64,000 nt of DNA from Rhizophlyctis rosea (GCA_027596075.1 JADGJC010000205.1:1-64000), one strand, 5' to 3'. Counted from the stretch's first letter, positions 26,594 through 39,402 are shown. Translations and numbers: made by a program. Notes: generated from the sequence alone by a model not told the origin.

Positions 26594-28280
26594 TTATTTG
26601 TCTTGGATGTTCCTGATGAGCTTCACGATTGTATCCCATGCGAGTTCCTTAGCACTATCAGCCCAGAGGAAGTCCATGTGTTCGTAATCCTGTCCGGGCA
26701 AGGTCGGTATGCGCGCTTTACAGGCTGATAACTCATTACTTCTTACATCAACAACTTCAATGACGGCATTCTTCGGCAGGGCTTTACGCATGAAGTCCAC
26801 ATCACTGATATTATCTCTTCCTCCCGCAAATAGATGCATTGGTGTCGTGATATGCTTTGTCGGATATGGAACTGGGGGACAGGTGGAATATGCCGATGTG
26901 GCTTGGAAGGAGGACTGTTCGCTTCCGGCATGATAATGACTGAATGTGCCGGTTGTGATGATTTGGAACCAGTGCTGCCCAATGATTGAGTTAGACACCA
27001 TGTTGGAATTAACCATTGGGATGGAAGAACATTTATGCTTACCACTATGCATTTTACGCTGGCATGAGAGAACAAGTGACTGTATAGGGCTGGCCGCCAG
27101 CGTAAGGGCCATTTGTCACAACGCCAACCGAAAATTCCTTCCAGCGCGCCCTGCACTAATATCGCGTTGTTCGCTGCTCCTAATACTCGTCGTGCGGCAT
27201 CGGCAAACGGCAGGAATGATGAAGTACCCAATATGCGATACAAAATATCGGGTGAAAACTGCAGAAACGATACAACTTAAGGATTTCTGCTGCTCTCAAA
27301 TCACGAAAACTTTTGCGAAACAACTCACTTTATCAACTAGATATGTGAGCTTTGCATTTGCCACAGCTACGTGCCATCAAAAACAGGAAATCAGAAGATA
27401 TTCTTAGGTGTGAATATCAAAGCAAAACCTCTTACGTTTAGGTCTCATCGCAGGTGCCATGGCGATGAAGATATCAATATGATCATTCAATTCTTCATCC
27501 ATACTTAAAGCAGCAAAGGCTAAAGCGCTTCCTTGTGAATATCCACTGGATCCCTAATGATAAGTTGCCCGGTTTCTTGAAACAAGTCCACGACGCGCTT
27601 ACATGTATGTAACCTTCTTCCTCAGTGTTTTCTCTCGCACGTACTCCACTACTGCTCTCACATCATTATTCGCCATCTCATCCAACCCAAACTTCCAAAA
27701 ATCGGTACTGTTATTCCCATCTTTGTGCAGAGAGTCCATCGAGTACTTGTTGCCCCGGGAATTGGCCATCCATACGTCATATCCAGCATCCGCGAGCACG
27801 AAAGCAAAGTTGCGTGTGGGACCGCCTGGGCAGCAAACCCACGCTTCGCTAGAGATAGCAAGGCCATGCCATACAATGACGGCTGGTTTGGCGGACGGTT
27901 GGGAAGCTGTGCTGACCGTTTCGCCACGTCGGCCGGGAATTCTGTGGAGTGTAAGCACATAGTTGTCTGCCGTTGGAACTGTGTGAACCTCGCAAGGGTA
28001 GTCCCTGTGAAAAACAGTAGCGCACGCAGTTAGTAAGTGCGAAGTGGCATAGTGCATCAGGTTCCGTGCTCTACCAGAACCGGATGAGGTCGACAGCAGA
28101 CTCCAACTTGGAAATAGCGTCCACAGCCTCAGCCTCACTCGGCAGCGGCAAGACGCTCACAGGCGCCAAGTCGCAGGCAGAGTCAGCTTTGGCATCTTTC
28201 AGCAGCGACGTTGAACTTGGTTCTGGAGAGACCGTCCATGACGACAGGCTGTTCAAGAGGGAGCGCGCAAGCGAAGTCAT
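26594..28280 (-). CDS. Acid lipase / steryl ester hydrolase family (alpha/beta hydrolase)
   Basis: Starts at ATG 28280 with a Ser/Ala-rich head, then joins (intron about 28009-28076) to DYPCEVHTVPTADNYVLTLHRIPG, the hallmark N-terminal region of lysosomal acid lipase and yeast Tgl1/Yeh-type enzymes. Next come the oxyanion-side WHGL, DVWMANSRGN and the nucleophile elbow GYSQG (about 27525), where the family usually has GHSQG. Further exons carry LGTSSFLPF, LFSHASVK, QHWFQI and FSHYH. The catalytic Asp lies in FAGGRDNISD and the His in YEHMDFLWA, close to the C-terminus. It should hydrolyse steryl esters or triglycerides. No clear transmembrane anchor is seen, unlike yeast Tgl1/Yeh1. Six or more exons; internal limits are approximate. 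Confidence 0.85.
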
Positions 28281-28914
28281 GTTTCGTGCATCTGCAACAA
28301 AGAAGATTTACGCGCTCCACCCGACGCTGCCCTCTTGATATACGAACGGTAACCTGGAATACACTGAAGAAGACGTTTCTAAACGAAGGTCTCGGAAAGT
28401 GTTCCTAAGACAAGTCCGAGGCGAAGGGAAGTGTGAAGGAAGTTCGGTCTGATCGGGTGATGTTTCTCCCGGTGGGAATGGGAACACCACCGTCACACAC
28501 GGGTCCTAGAATGGTAAGTCAATCAGAGTGACCACTATATCATTGTGATCATCACGCTGATAACGTGCTGTGGTTTGTGCGATGCCAGCGCCATCCGTTT
28601 TTACTTTGTCAAATAATGTCAAATGTTGTCATCAAATACGCTGATGTTGGCGGGATTCGTGGATTGCGACTCGAGTTGGAAGGCTGCGGGCAGGAAGCAT
28701 GTATGAATGCTTGCCAGGTTGAGACAGCAGATGAAGGATCTCAACGTACATCCCATACATGAAAAAGGGCAGAAGATTGGTAAATAGCAAAAGACTCTCC
28801 CGAAACCTTTCATCTCCAACATTGATCACGCAAGGCACTAATTGATTTGCAGCACAGTCTCAAGCCCTTAGCATGTCTCAAGAAGTGACACTTCAATTAA
28901 ATCCCTTACATTTG
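28281..28914. other. Intergenic spacer, lipase promoter side
   Basis: About 630 bases between the lipase start and the INTS7 stop, both on the minus strand. It should contain the lipase promoter and the INTS7 3' end. No gene or strong repeat is seen. Confidence 0.45.
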
Positions 28915-31900
28915 TCACTCCAACCGAACTTGCAAATCCATGGCGGGGCCACTATACCACAACCCACCCCCTTGATCCACTAGACTACACTCAATGTGTA
29001 TCACACACAAATCCACTCTGCTTTGTAACCGATCTGGGAAATTCAGGAAACATGTGTGTTGGAAGTACGAGTTGTCAATCGCAGTCTCGAATCTCTGAGG
29101 ATTCACAATTGGAAAATTCTGGTGGGGATGACAGCGTAAGAACATCAGCTCTGTGTCCGTACCGGCATCCCAACGAGCCATCAAGAGAAAAGCTGACGGA
29201 TACAAAATACCTCTTTGCCATTCCCTTCTTCCCAAGGAGCTACGTAAGGAGAAATGCGAATGTTGATTTCGGCTTTCGTCAAAACGCGGTTGGGATCTAC
29301 GGGAAGTGAGATGTCATTCAGAGTTGTACATTGGAGTAGTCCAAGGGATTGTATCCTTCAAAAACTTACGTCGCTTATTCCATTCACTCGGCACTTTGAT
29401 CACACCCTCGCATTTCAGCAACAGCTTGCTATTGTTCTTCACTACTAGCTGTGGGCCTTTCCATGACGGGCTTACCGTCATCTACAAGGGCAAGCGTCGA
29501 TTACCGCTCTGATGATCGCGTGAATACTTATTCCCAAACAGCCATACCTGTACTTGTACTGCAGATTTTGTAATGAAGAAGTAACGCGGAATGCTCAGTG
29601 GTCGGCTGACGGCCTGCAGCATCCAATGCAACGCCGTCTGTGTTGCCCCGGCGATTCAATTATTTGACGATCAGGAAAGCAGTTTAAAGCGACAAGGAAC
29701 AAACCTGGCATGTGATAGTTGTCAAAGTAGGCAAGTCCCGACACAGCTTCAGCAAGTGCTCCTTATGGTGACCCACCCCTCCATCTTGGTTTGAGATACT
29801 GGGTCGAGATTGCAATATCAAAGGGTATATTTCGGCAGGCGCAGAATCAAGATTCTTGTACGACGACGATTGAATCAACAACCGCACAACGTATGCCGTC
29901 GATAGCAGTGTTTCCTGGATTAGTCTCAAAGCTGTCGAGCTCCTCTCATCCATATCAGGATTCGCTCTCGCTAATGACTTGTACTGTGTCGCCAGATGTT
30001 CCAAATCTGCAAGCATTCCCTTCAGCCGCAATGCAACGGACGCCGAAACTCGATCAGCAACGCCGAGCGCAATGTTCGTCTGAAGTGTCATGATGATTTT
30101 GAACAAAATCTGCAAGCAGGATATTCGTAATTCAATGTAAGTGTGCTGGAAACGTCGGCCCCCGGCGACATTCACGAGACTCTACAAGATGCTTCGCTTG
30201 TCAGCTTGTAGCAAGAAGAGCGGGTCGACAAACAAATACCTTCATGCATGTATCGGCTTTGTTCATGGCATTCAGACACGCTTTCAGCGAACCGGTGTAA
30301 TCAATGAAAAAATGGTGGGGTTGGAGATGTGTCTCCGCGTCTGCGATATGCGCCAATGTCGACAGCCAGAAATGTGTGGAGTCCGATCTTGCCTGTTAAA
30401 TGCATGTTAGAAATCTTGTCAGGAAATTCGGCGCACTATCAACCGTGTACGGACCCTCGGCAGCAGCTCGAAGTACGTCTCTTTTGCTAATGTAAACAAT
30501 CCGGCAGACGAACACATCCTCGCCATTTCATATGCGTACCAATACCCATCATCCCATGCGATCGTTTGCGGCAATGTTGCTCGAATCAACCGGTCGACGC
30601 CAAGCATTGTATCGTCATCAAGAAAGCCGCCGGCACGATCGAGGCAGTGAATAAGCGATTTCTACGTGGGAATTGGTGTCATGATGCATCAAATTGGTGC
30701 AAATCGAACCGATGCTCATACCATCTCTTCACCATCCAATGGGGGATTCACGATAGCCGAATCATAGAAGCTCCCCCAGCACAAGTTTGCTACTTCCGGA
30801 TCTGCATCACAAAGGACTCTCATCACCAGTCTCCCAACTTATCGGCACATCCGTTAGACATTGTGTGGTCGGTTTGCAAGCCACAGCCATACCAGTAGGA
30901 TGATTGAAGCAATGTGAGATATACCGAATGTTCTCTCCTTTGCGTTCTGAGCACGACAACACAGCAACCATGGTCTTGGTGCAGACTATGATCTGAAATG
31001 AGATAGCCCGTCAGTCTCCTTGCGAAAAATCACCAGGCTCTTCAGTCTTCAGGGACCGCCAATTACCTTCTTCCTCGATACCAGTGATTTCTCTTGACCG
31101 TCAGAATAGTAATGCAAGATACGCTTGCTCAAGGTTCGCAAGGCGGATCCAATGGCGCCCACTGGAATCGAATTGAGATTGTGCATCAGCTTCTGAAAAA
31201 AATCACACTGCCATTCAGACTTACCATCAGAATCGAAAGTGGGCGTCGTTGGTGAAGTGGATTTAATATGTGGATACATCTTGCTCAAAACCAGCGCAGC
31301 GGCCAAGCTTGAATTCTCATCGTTCTGGATGATGCTCCACAGATTTCCGGCATGACTGCTGAAGCTGCGTCTCATCAATGGTGGTGGCATGTTCAGAGTT
31401 CTGTGCAGGAGTTGTTGACTCTTGCACAATGTATGAAGTATCAAAAGGGCGTTTCGCCGCAATCGGGAGTAACGTGTCGAACACGCATACTCCATCAAAG
31501 CCTAGAGCTAGACTGAGATCGGCAATCCACTGCAACAAACCTTGGAGCAACGCTTACCAGCAAGTCGAGCTCTCGAATGTGATGACTGCCTTTCCGAGAC
31601 AGGATCCGAAGATCATCCAATATGCCAGATTGGATCACTTCTCGAGAGTCCTTCCGCATATATGCCATGAGCGATTCAACCTTGAAGTGCATCTCAGTCA
31701 ACAAAGTAACCGCAGTGGAAAGATCACTCTCAGCAAACACGAACATGACCGGGTATGAGAAATACCGCACGCTTGCAGAGGATGGTCAAGGTCCGCTGGA
31801 CATTCAGAATGGCATTCACATCGGTGGCTCCTGTCAAAAGGCGATGCAATGTGGAGTGCGCCTGCGGTCCTGATCATCAACACGAGTTCAATGAAGACCA

Positions 31901-32896
31901 GTGATCTAGCATATACTCTTACCCGCTCTGCAAGCTCAAAATTGTGGTGCATATGGCGATAGATACGTATCAGAATTGTGGTGTTATGTGACTTGGTAGA
32001 TGCATCTAAGAGAACGATTCGTCGATGTCAGCTTGACAGTTCCATAAGAACTTTCGACTGGAAATCAGCAGAGACCTTTGCCGATCATGGATAGCAACTT
32101 CCCACACATCTCCTCGGCAAAAACATCAGATCGCGCACAAACTCGGTCCGTTGCAAAGAGGGCAGCATCAACCTCGATCGGCTCAGACGAACTCAGATAT
32201 CGGCGTATGCTGGGAATGAGCACGTTCACTGGGTGTAGCTTCGAGATTGGTGACTCTGAACGTTTGTCTTACCTGTGGTGGACCTCAATGCGATCATAGG
32301 CCATTGGTGCCAGATAGCCAAGGAGTCTGTCAATGTGGCAACGTATTTAGTTTTAAGCTGTCATAAGCAACCAGCTGTCCGAGAGAATGTACCTCAATGT
32401 CAATGCACGTGCGATAGGATCATTGCTATGTAGCACTTCAGATACACGCCGAACGACCTCATCCACGGACGTCACCGAATGAAGTCGACGTGGAATCGCC
32501 TTGAACACCCGTAAAAGGGCTTGTCGAGCATCGGCTCCGCTAATGAGACGTGTGTATTGGTTACCTTCGCCTTCATGTAACAATGTAAACAAACAGGGTG
32601 CACCTCTGTCTCCAGTAGTCCGCCAGCATGAGAATAGCTGGTCGAAAAGTACAAAGCAGTTATGAATATGCCATGAACATTGAAACGCTGGTTAAAACAG
32701 TCTCTCTTCACGACAGTGGAAGATCTTTACCCTGATCTATCAAAGCAGGTAAGGGGAATTCTTCCAGAAAGGACGGGAATTGCAATATGGACTCATATCG
32801 CTCTTCAGCTATTGCTGAGCGGCACCCTTTATCAAGGTTTGCGAACTTGTCATAACCCCGTCGCGCCCAATCACTGGTGGGTTCCTTGTGATTCAT
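28915..32896 (-). CDS. INTS7: Integrator complex subunit 7 (INTS7)
   Basis: Integrator processes snRNA 3' ends and terminates paused RNA polymerase II transcription. The gene starts at ATG 32896; the first exon ends at 32731 and reads ANLDKGCRSAI...LQFPSFLEEFPLPALID, matching the INTS7 N-terminus pattern (LDKGLRS...FPRLF...PFPILIN). The next exons give VTSVDEVVRRVSEVLHSNDP and IARALTLR (about 32400-32480), the best-conserved INTS7 block, then EPIEVDAALFATDRV (about 32150) and a HEAT-like helical body (about 32000-29690). The C-terminal part has LVVKNNSKLLLKCEGVIKVP (about 29440) and, in the last exon, YFQHTCFLNFP...GGGLWYSGP, as in vertebrate INTS7. There are many short exons; most internal limits were not fixed. 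The identity rests on several collinear matches. Confidence 0.85.
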
Positions 32897-33384
32897 TTTG
32901 ATTTGCAAGAATGATGTGGGAAAAAGATGAGGGAAAGGTTGTGTGCTGGGCCTCAAATAACCCAGAGGGGCCCCTAAGGCCAACCAAGCTGGCCCCACTG
33001 CCCAAGAGTGTCCCCACCTGATGTGAGCGGAGATGATGCCATAATCAGCATCGATCATCATCCTGATGGATGAACATTTTTTAATCCCCAATCCACGCTG
33101 AAAGGAGTGTCTGCAGTTTTGAAGAGTATAGCATCCGCCTAGCACCATATACATGATCTCAACAGTTTGCGCGCCAGAAGATCCACATACTCATCATAGA
33201 CGACTTGGAAGCATGGAATGAGAGACGTCACGAAACCACATCCAGCATTCGTACCGCGGGGTCAGCACCTACTTCACCTTGAGCCCTTCCACTCCCCACC
33301 CTAAACTCTAGCAATCCCCGCAAGTTTCAACCATCAGTATAAACCTTTCAACCCACCTTATCTCTCTTCTTTGTCAGTCCCATC
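32897..33384. other. Divergent promoter region between INTS7 and CFAP144-like gene
   Basis: About 490 bases shared by two divergently transcribed genes. It holds a short GC-rich palindrome (AGGGGCCCCT near 32968). No gene is seen. Confidence 0.5.
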
Positions 33385-34225
33385 ATGCCTCGTCGCATAG
33401 TCCCACCGCCAGCTGCACAACAACATGGCAGCAACCCAATATCAGGTCGTACCTCGGTCACCGCCGAGTTCCTGGCTGCCAAAAAGAGTCCAGTGACAGA
33501 TAGGGAGGTAGCCATTTTCCGAGAGACACTGCGAAAGGAGATGCGCTACTATCGACCACAGGAGAGGTTTGTACCTACCCTGGGCATTCAAAGTAAGTCA
33601 GCTGGGCAGAGGCAGACTCACCATCCTTCACGACGCAACCTCTCCCGTGTTCAAGGTGCCATCGTTCTAACTTTCCCCATTTACCGGTCTCATAACTACA
33701 CTAGATTACATATTGACAGAAAACCCTACCAATGTGGTACCATCTTGGGATCGGTTTGGGCGGGGGCTTGATCGTGAGTACCATTTCGCGTTTGATTTGC
33801 GCATTCCTCACATTCCTCGCCTCAAGGGCACATGACTGATTACAATGATTTATTCGTCACTTCAGCAACACTAATGTCCTACGCGGAGCGCATCACATCA
33901 TCACCACCTCAAAAGTACGATAAACCTGCAACATCTGGGCAAGTATACGGATGGGACGTCCAGCCTTTGGTGAGTATACATGATAAAAGGACAGAACAAG
34001 TTCCACCAATGCTTGCAATCATTGTCACAAAGCAGAAGTATCTAATTCCCTTGCCTGCTCATTTAATAGTGCAAAGAAAACTCCCCCTTAATGCACCGCC
34101 CAAAACGGAAGACAGAGATAACCCAATACTATGGTGGGGCGTCACGGCATACAGTGGGGCAAGGGAACCGAGGAGGAGGAGGAGGAGGGGCGGGTAAACC
34201 GTTCAGTGTACCCAGAGTTAGATAA
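33385..34225 (+). CDS. CFAP144: CFAP144 (FAM183)-like ciliary microtubule-associated protein
   Basis: Four exons (33385-33592, 33720-33773, 33866-33969, 34070-34225) have clean GT-AG ends, keep phase and give 173 residues. The middle reads NPTNVVPSWDRFGR, then a YDKPATSGQVYGWDVQPL segment like the KYPxTQTxxQExGWDxxPL signature of FAM183/CFAP144. The tail HRPKRKTEITQYYG resembles the family's DITLYKA ending. It carries a longer basic N-terminus and a Gly-rich end. CFAP144 is a small protein of axonemal doublet microtubules, so this fits an organism with flagellated spores. The match is by eye over a short region; another small ciliary family is possible. Confidence 0.6.
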
Positions 34226-35316
34226 CGCCCCATCGAGCAGGATGGAGCATGGCTCAATGTATTTTTGTACAAACTTCAATGTGAGAAAAGTCGAGGAAAC
34301 CTTTCGTCCTGCCCCGTGTTTTATGTCAATGTTGGCAGTGTCCAACGGCTTTTGCTGTTGTTAATTCACAACTTTGCATACGTAACAACATTCGTACAAC
34401 ATGAAGCACACTAGTAATGTAACCGTGACCAGTTGGCTCCTAATTGATGAATCATCGAACATAACAGGCGAACGCATGATGTTGCGACGTGTACGCATGC
34501 TAAGTACCCAATTAGGCCATTGATATCAAGATTCTTCCTGTCCCCCAGGACGGCACCTTGTTACAGGCAGTGATCGCAGTCGATTCGTGGTCACCATCGT
34601 CTCCAAAGGAAAGTGCTAGAAATCAATCCAGTCTTCCGCTTGATGCTTCACAATCTTTCACTATGGAAGCAGCCATGATTTACCCATCGACCTCCGATTG
34701 AAAACATGCTCTGACAAATCCCCTCAACAATTTTGCCGCTTATAGTTCGTCATCGTGAGATCATTGCAGAACCTGCCATCAAGGATTTGTAGACTTCCAC
34801 CTCTTCCACCACTTCACTCTGCTGTGAATGAATTGAAGCAGCTTCAGCCTTGGAGCTTGGTGCACGGCAGACGGCAGGCTCCGAAGCTCCGACCCTCCGA
34901 GAGGGACAAAGTCCTTCCAAATCTGCCCAGCAAACCCACAGAATCGGTCTCTGATGCGCTTGCTTCCAACCCGGGGGCTCGAGATGGCAGAGCATGCATG
35001 ATAGCCATCTCCAGCAACACACAGCTCCTCATCCAGCCTTAAACAAAAAGTGAGACCGACATAATACAATGCCGACTTGGCGAACCATCCGTCTCAGAAA
35101 GTCTTACCACACAGGATATTTCGCAGCGCACACTTCATATCCAGCCCCTCATCAAGAAGCTATGTACAAACAGGATATATTTACCGAACTCATCAAACAC
35201 TATCGAAAAGGAAAGCAGCAAAACAATGAAAACAAAAAACAAATGAAACGAAAAAAATATATATACATCACTCGCTCCCCGCGAATCATCGCACCTACAC
35301 CGCACCACCAACCCCC
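34226..35316. other. Intergenic region between CFAP144-like gene and Zn2Cys6 factor
   Basis: Two convergent genes end here. The region contains A/T-rich runs near 35220-35270 (A-rich with a TATATATA core). A frame of about 95 codons occurs at 34755-35042, but overlapping frames on both strands are equally open, so I do not call a gene. Confidence 0.4.
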
Positions 35317-38278
35317 TCACTCCCCCCTCTCCCTACTCGCAACCTTCTGCTTCCTCCACCGACTCTTAACAACCTCCACCAACCCCCTCAAATTCGCCGA
35401 GTAAGAACTAGCAGTAGCCCAAACCTGCGCCAAATTATCAAGCACAGGCAACAACAACCCCTCCAACGGCTCAACCCCCTTCACACCCATCATGTCCCCC
35501 GCCACACCAACATCCCACGACGACATACTCCCACTCCCACTCCCCCTCCTTCCAAACACCTGCCCTCCGTCCGCCGACACCAACATCGCCGCATACTTGG
35601 GGTGTTCTAACAGTGCCACCGCCGCGGGTGAGAGGAAACACGACACCATAGGCGATCCGACCAACTCGGGTGGAGGTACACTACCGGGAGCGGGCGGGAC
35701 GTTGCCTTTGTACACTCCGCGGAGGATGTGGCATTGGGCGCGGTAAACTCCCGCAACGACGTCAAGAGAGGAGAAGAGTGTGCCGCTGCCGGCTGTCGCC
35801 AAGGTGAAAGACTGCAAATGCTGCTGAAGTGGTGATTGATCCGCTGCCGCGCGCGATGTGGCACACGCGTCCCGTTGGTGGAGGAGGGCGAGACTCATGA
35901 GGAAGATAAGGTTGACGAGTATGACTTGAGCTGATGTAGGCTCGTTGATGGACGTGACGAGGGGCGAGACTTGTTCCTCGAGGGTCAGGAACGCCGTTTC
36001 CAACTTGCTGAACAGGCGGAACGAAGAAGGAAGCCTTTCATACCACCCAATCAAGGCTTGGTGCATCTGATAGATGGTGATCGAAGGTGGAAGGGTCGCG
36101 GCCAAGGTCGGGTCACCGGCAATACCAACCAAAAAGTCACGCGAGTTGCAGAAGCGCACAACCCTCCGGAGAAGGAACGAAGCTTGGACGAGATGTAGTG
36201 AATCGGTGATCGGCGCAAGGAGATGCTGTACGCCAGTAGCATGGTGTAAAGGTGCTGCCCCGAAGATACTGGTGCTAGTCGCTGAGCTGAAGAACGGTTG
36301 CCAAGTGTCGTGTGATTGTTCCTCGTAAATCTGTGAAGCACCGTTGCCGGATATCATGCGTGCATATTCAACGGATAAGTGAGGGGCGTCCCGACGGGCG
36401 GAAGGTTGCGATAGGAGGAAGGTGCTGGCGTAATCGGTTTCGTTTATGCGCAAAGTCAGGCCTGTTGATACGTTGGCGTACGAATCAACCAGCAAGGCTC
36501 CCCACCAAGCTCTGCATTCGTTTGATCAGCAAAGTTGCAAAATCGCCATCATGCGTCGATAAAAGCATGCTTACCTCTTACGCTCTTCAGGAGTTCCAAA
36601 GACTTCCTGCCGCTTCGCGCCATTGAAAAGGGAGAAGAAATCATCGGTAGTGGAGTCGTACGCAAGGTCGAACTTCTGCGCCAGTTGACAGCCCGATTCT
36701 GGAAACAGCGTAAAACTAATCAGCATAACGCATTTTATTGGCAACGCGTCGAGATCCTTACCTGCGAAAGTCCAAGTACGGCCATTCTTCCGAGCCCCAT
36801 AATCACAACACGCCAACAACAACGACGCAACACAAGTACTTAAACTCTCAGTCGTCTGCAATCCCTTCTTCATACTCGAAGCTTGAGTCGGTTGCACGCA
36901 ATTGGCCGCCCTAGTCGCAAAGTACTCGCTAGCCTTTTGTGGCGAGTAAAAAGGCGCCTGGTATAATTGTGGGTGTCGAGAGAAGAGGCACCCAATGGAG
37001 TAAATGGCGTTCAACAGCATTGGGTGGTGGTTGTTGACGGGCACGAGATTTTCGAAGAAGGTGCGCTCGTGAATGAGAGGAAGAGTCGGGTGGAAGTGAG
37101 TGAAGAACAGAGATACGAGATGGAGGTAGATGTCCGGGAGGAGGTTTGGCAGTTCGGGAATGGTCAAACCGATTGGACCGAAGAGGAAGGGTGTGTTGAA
37201 GAATGCGGCTGTTGGGTTGATATTGAGCTGCTGTGTTGGCTGAGCTGCGATCTGGGTATTGGCATAGGTTGCAGGTGGTAACGAGACTGGTGAAGATTGT
37301 GTCGGAGCTTGCATATTTGATGGATTCGGTGGAGCTGCCGCTGTGTGATTGGTGAGCGATTCCACCGTTGTGCAAATATAACTAAGGACGCATAAGCAGT
37401 CCCATTTGCACTTACCAGGCGCTGCGTTTCCGAGGTTTGAAGTAAAATTCAAATTTGCATTTTGCAGACTGGTGCCGAAAGCTTCCTCGAAGTTTAGATC
37501 GGACGTGTTGAAATACGCATCTTTCAGAATGGACGGAGTTATGAGAGGAGCATCGCCGAGGCTAACGTCAGTGGTGCCAGTCTGGAATGAGCCATCGAGA
37601 GTTGGCGCAGAAAGAGATGACCCCAACAGCAATGGCGTCAAAGACTCTTGGTAAGTGGTTGTTGCAATGTTTTCGTTGACAGTTTCTCTATGGTAGGTGT
37701 CAATCACACGATTGTGTGCAAGAGAAAAGTCTGGTGATTGCTCACACTGGTGATTCGACAGGAGATGGCAGTCCAAAAGGGAAAACACCATCTTCTTCCG
37801 CATTGTGCCCGACCTCAAATGGCGCCTCCATGATATCGAACAAAGCATCCTCTTCAGCCGTACCACTGATGTCATTTCCAACAAACTCCGGCTCGTCTTC
37901 CTCCTCTGTCGAGTCCCCTTCCTCCTCCTGGACATTTTTATTGGTCATGCTGGTGGACTTCCTCCTTGCTTTCGTCACCCTCCCACTGGTGCCAGCATTG
38001 AGACCCTTTTTAGGCCCTCGCTTCTTCTGCTCAATGAGCATCGTGCAAGCAGCCTTTGCTTTGGCGCAATTGGAACAAGGATTGTTGCCGTCGCAGCGGC
38101 GTTTCTTCGACTTGCACCTATCGCAAGACTGTGTCTGTCTTCTTCGAGGCTGAAAGTAAAAGCGGGTTCAGCAAGCACAGCGTGGGATTGTATTGGTCGT
38201 GATTGACGACCGCACCTTTGAGTCCTCTAAATCATCCTCCGCAAAAGGCGAAACGTCGCGAACGACTTCACTTTTCAT
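35317..38278 (-). CDS. Zn2Cys6 fungal-type transcription factor
   Basis: Starts at ATG 38278 with a short acidic exon (MKSEVVRDVSPFAEDD), then an intron ending at about 38155. The second exon opens with the DNA-binding cluster QSCDRCKSKKRRCDGNNP, then CSNCAKAKAAC, an exact C-x2-C-x6-C-x5-C-x2-C-x6-C. A basic linker and an acidic stretch follow (runs of Glu near 37900). The central part has LPDIYLHLVSLFFTHFHPTLPLIHERTFF (about 37110), the typical start of the fungal transcription factor regulatory domain. The C-terminal exon, 36495-35317, has further helical regulatory sequence. It is a nuclear regulator; the target pathway cannot be told, and neighbouring genes do not form a pathway. Intron limits beyond the first are approximate. 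Confidence 0.88.
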
Positions 38279-39210
38279 ACTGAGTTACAAACGCGATGTA
38301 ATATCGACTGCGAGGATGAAGTAGGTTGCAAGAGAACGTGGGGTTTGCAAGGACAGATGTATTTCAAATAGTTTAGATGCTGCTCGACTTTCACGCTCCT
38401 TTGACGGAGTACTGTTGTTGGCGGGTTATGTTCCACGCGGGGCAATCTAACAGTGTGCGATATGTTGTTCCCACGCTTTCACAGCATAAGATAAGTAAGA
38501 GAATAGCCTATATGTGACATTGTGAGACAAGTGAAAAAGGGGAGGGAGTGTGTCCAACAACGCGGAGTTTTGAGAGGGTTGGGCTGACGAGGTTTCAGGC
38601 TTGGGTGCCAAATGATGAACGATGTTTGTAGCTATTTTGGTTTGGACCCATTTCCCTGGACCAACCATCGCCCTCCAAGAATCACGATCGCGCGATTGCC
38701 ACAATCCAGAGATTCGGGTCGGCATGTAGCCACCACGCTTACCGTCATTTTGGCACCAGACACAATGCACAAGCAGTTGACAATCGTTATCTGGAATCGT
38801 AGATGCATCAGACGCATGGATAGGCCACACCGATTTGGAGGGAATGCATCGATATTCCAGGGATCTGGATCAATTGGATCGCATAGTCGCATTGGTCTGT
38901 TTCAACATGAATGACCCAAGCCTGCCATCCAACTCTGACTCACCCACTTGGATCGAGATGACATGATGACGGCATCAGCAATTTCATCAGACCGCAGTCA
39001 CCGCGGTGGGACAATTCGGACACAATCAATCACATGATATACAAGTACAGTTCACCTGCTTATTAGACCATTTATTTGAGTGGAAAGAATATCGATATGC
39101 ACAAATGCGGTTATATTGCCAGTGGCTTCATACTCCACCTTCCCCATTTGTATGAATTGGCTCCCCGAAATGGCCATCATTGAAGATTGAGACACAACAA
39201 ACTGCAAACT

Positions 39211-39224
39211 GTGTTCGCGAACAC
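39211..39224. promoter_or_regulatory. 14-bp palindrome with TTCGCGAA core upstream of RNR2
   Basis: GTGTTCGCGAACAC is its own reverse complement. It lies 37 bases before the TATA box and about 180 bases before the start codon. The TTCGCG core resembles E2F and SBF/MBF-type G1/S sites, which control ribonucleotide reductase genes in animals and fungi. The function is inferred. Confidence 0.5.
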
Positions 39225-39260
39225 GGCACCTTTCTCAGCACCCGGCCAGTCACAGGAAAA

Positions 39261-39268
39261 TATAAAAG
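39261..39268 (+). promoter_or_regulatory. TATA box of RNR2
   Basis: TATAAAAG lies 142 bases before the ATG at 39403. It is a perfect match to the TATA consensus and the best in this spacer. Confidence 0.6.
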
Positions 39269-39402
39269 GGCCCCACCCAAAAACGTCACCCCCATTCCGC
39301 TCATCACAGATTGACACCCAAACAACATACGCTCATACCACTTTCTACATTCACCGTATCCCTTCCCACCTGCCCTTCCTCTTTCACTGTTCGAAAGTCA
39401 AA

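Larger units (their letters stand above)
38279..39402. other. Divergent promoter region, Zn2Cys6 factor / RNR2
   Basis: About 1.1 kb between two divergent genes. No credible gene is seen. The RNR2-proximal end carries a perfect palindrome (39211-39224) and a TATA box (39261-39268), listed separately. Confidence 0.5.

Noticed and set aside
34755..35042. Plus-strand frame of about 95 codons
   Set aside because: Three overlapping minus-strand frames are equally long, and none has a recognisable motif.
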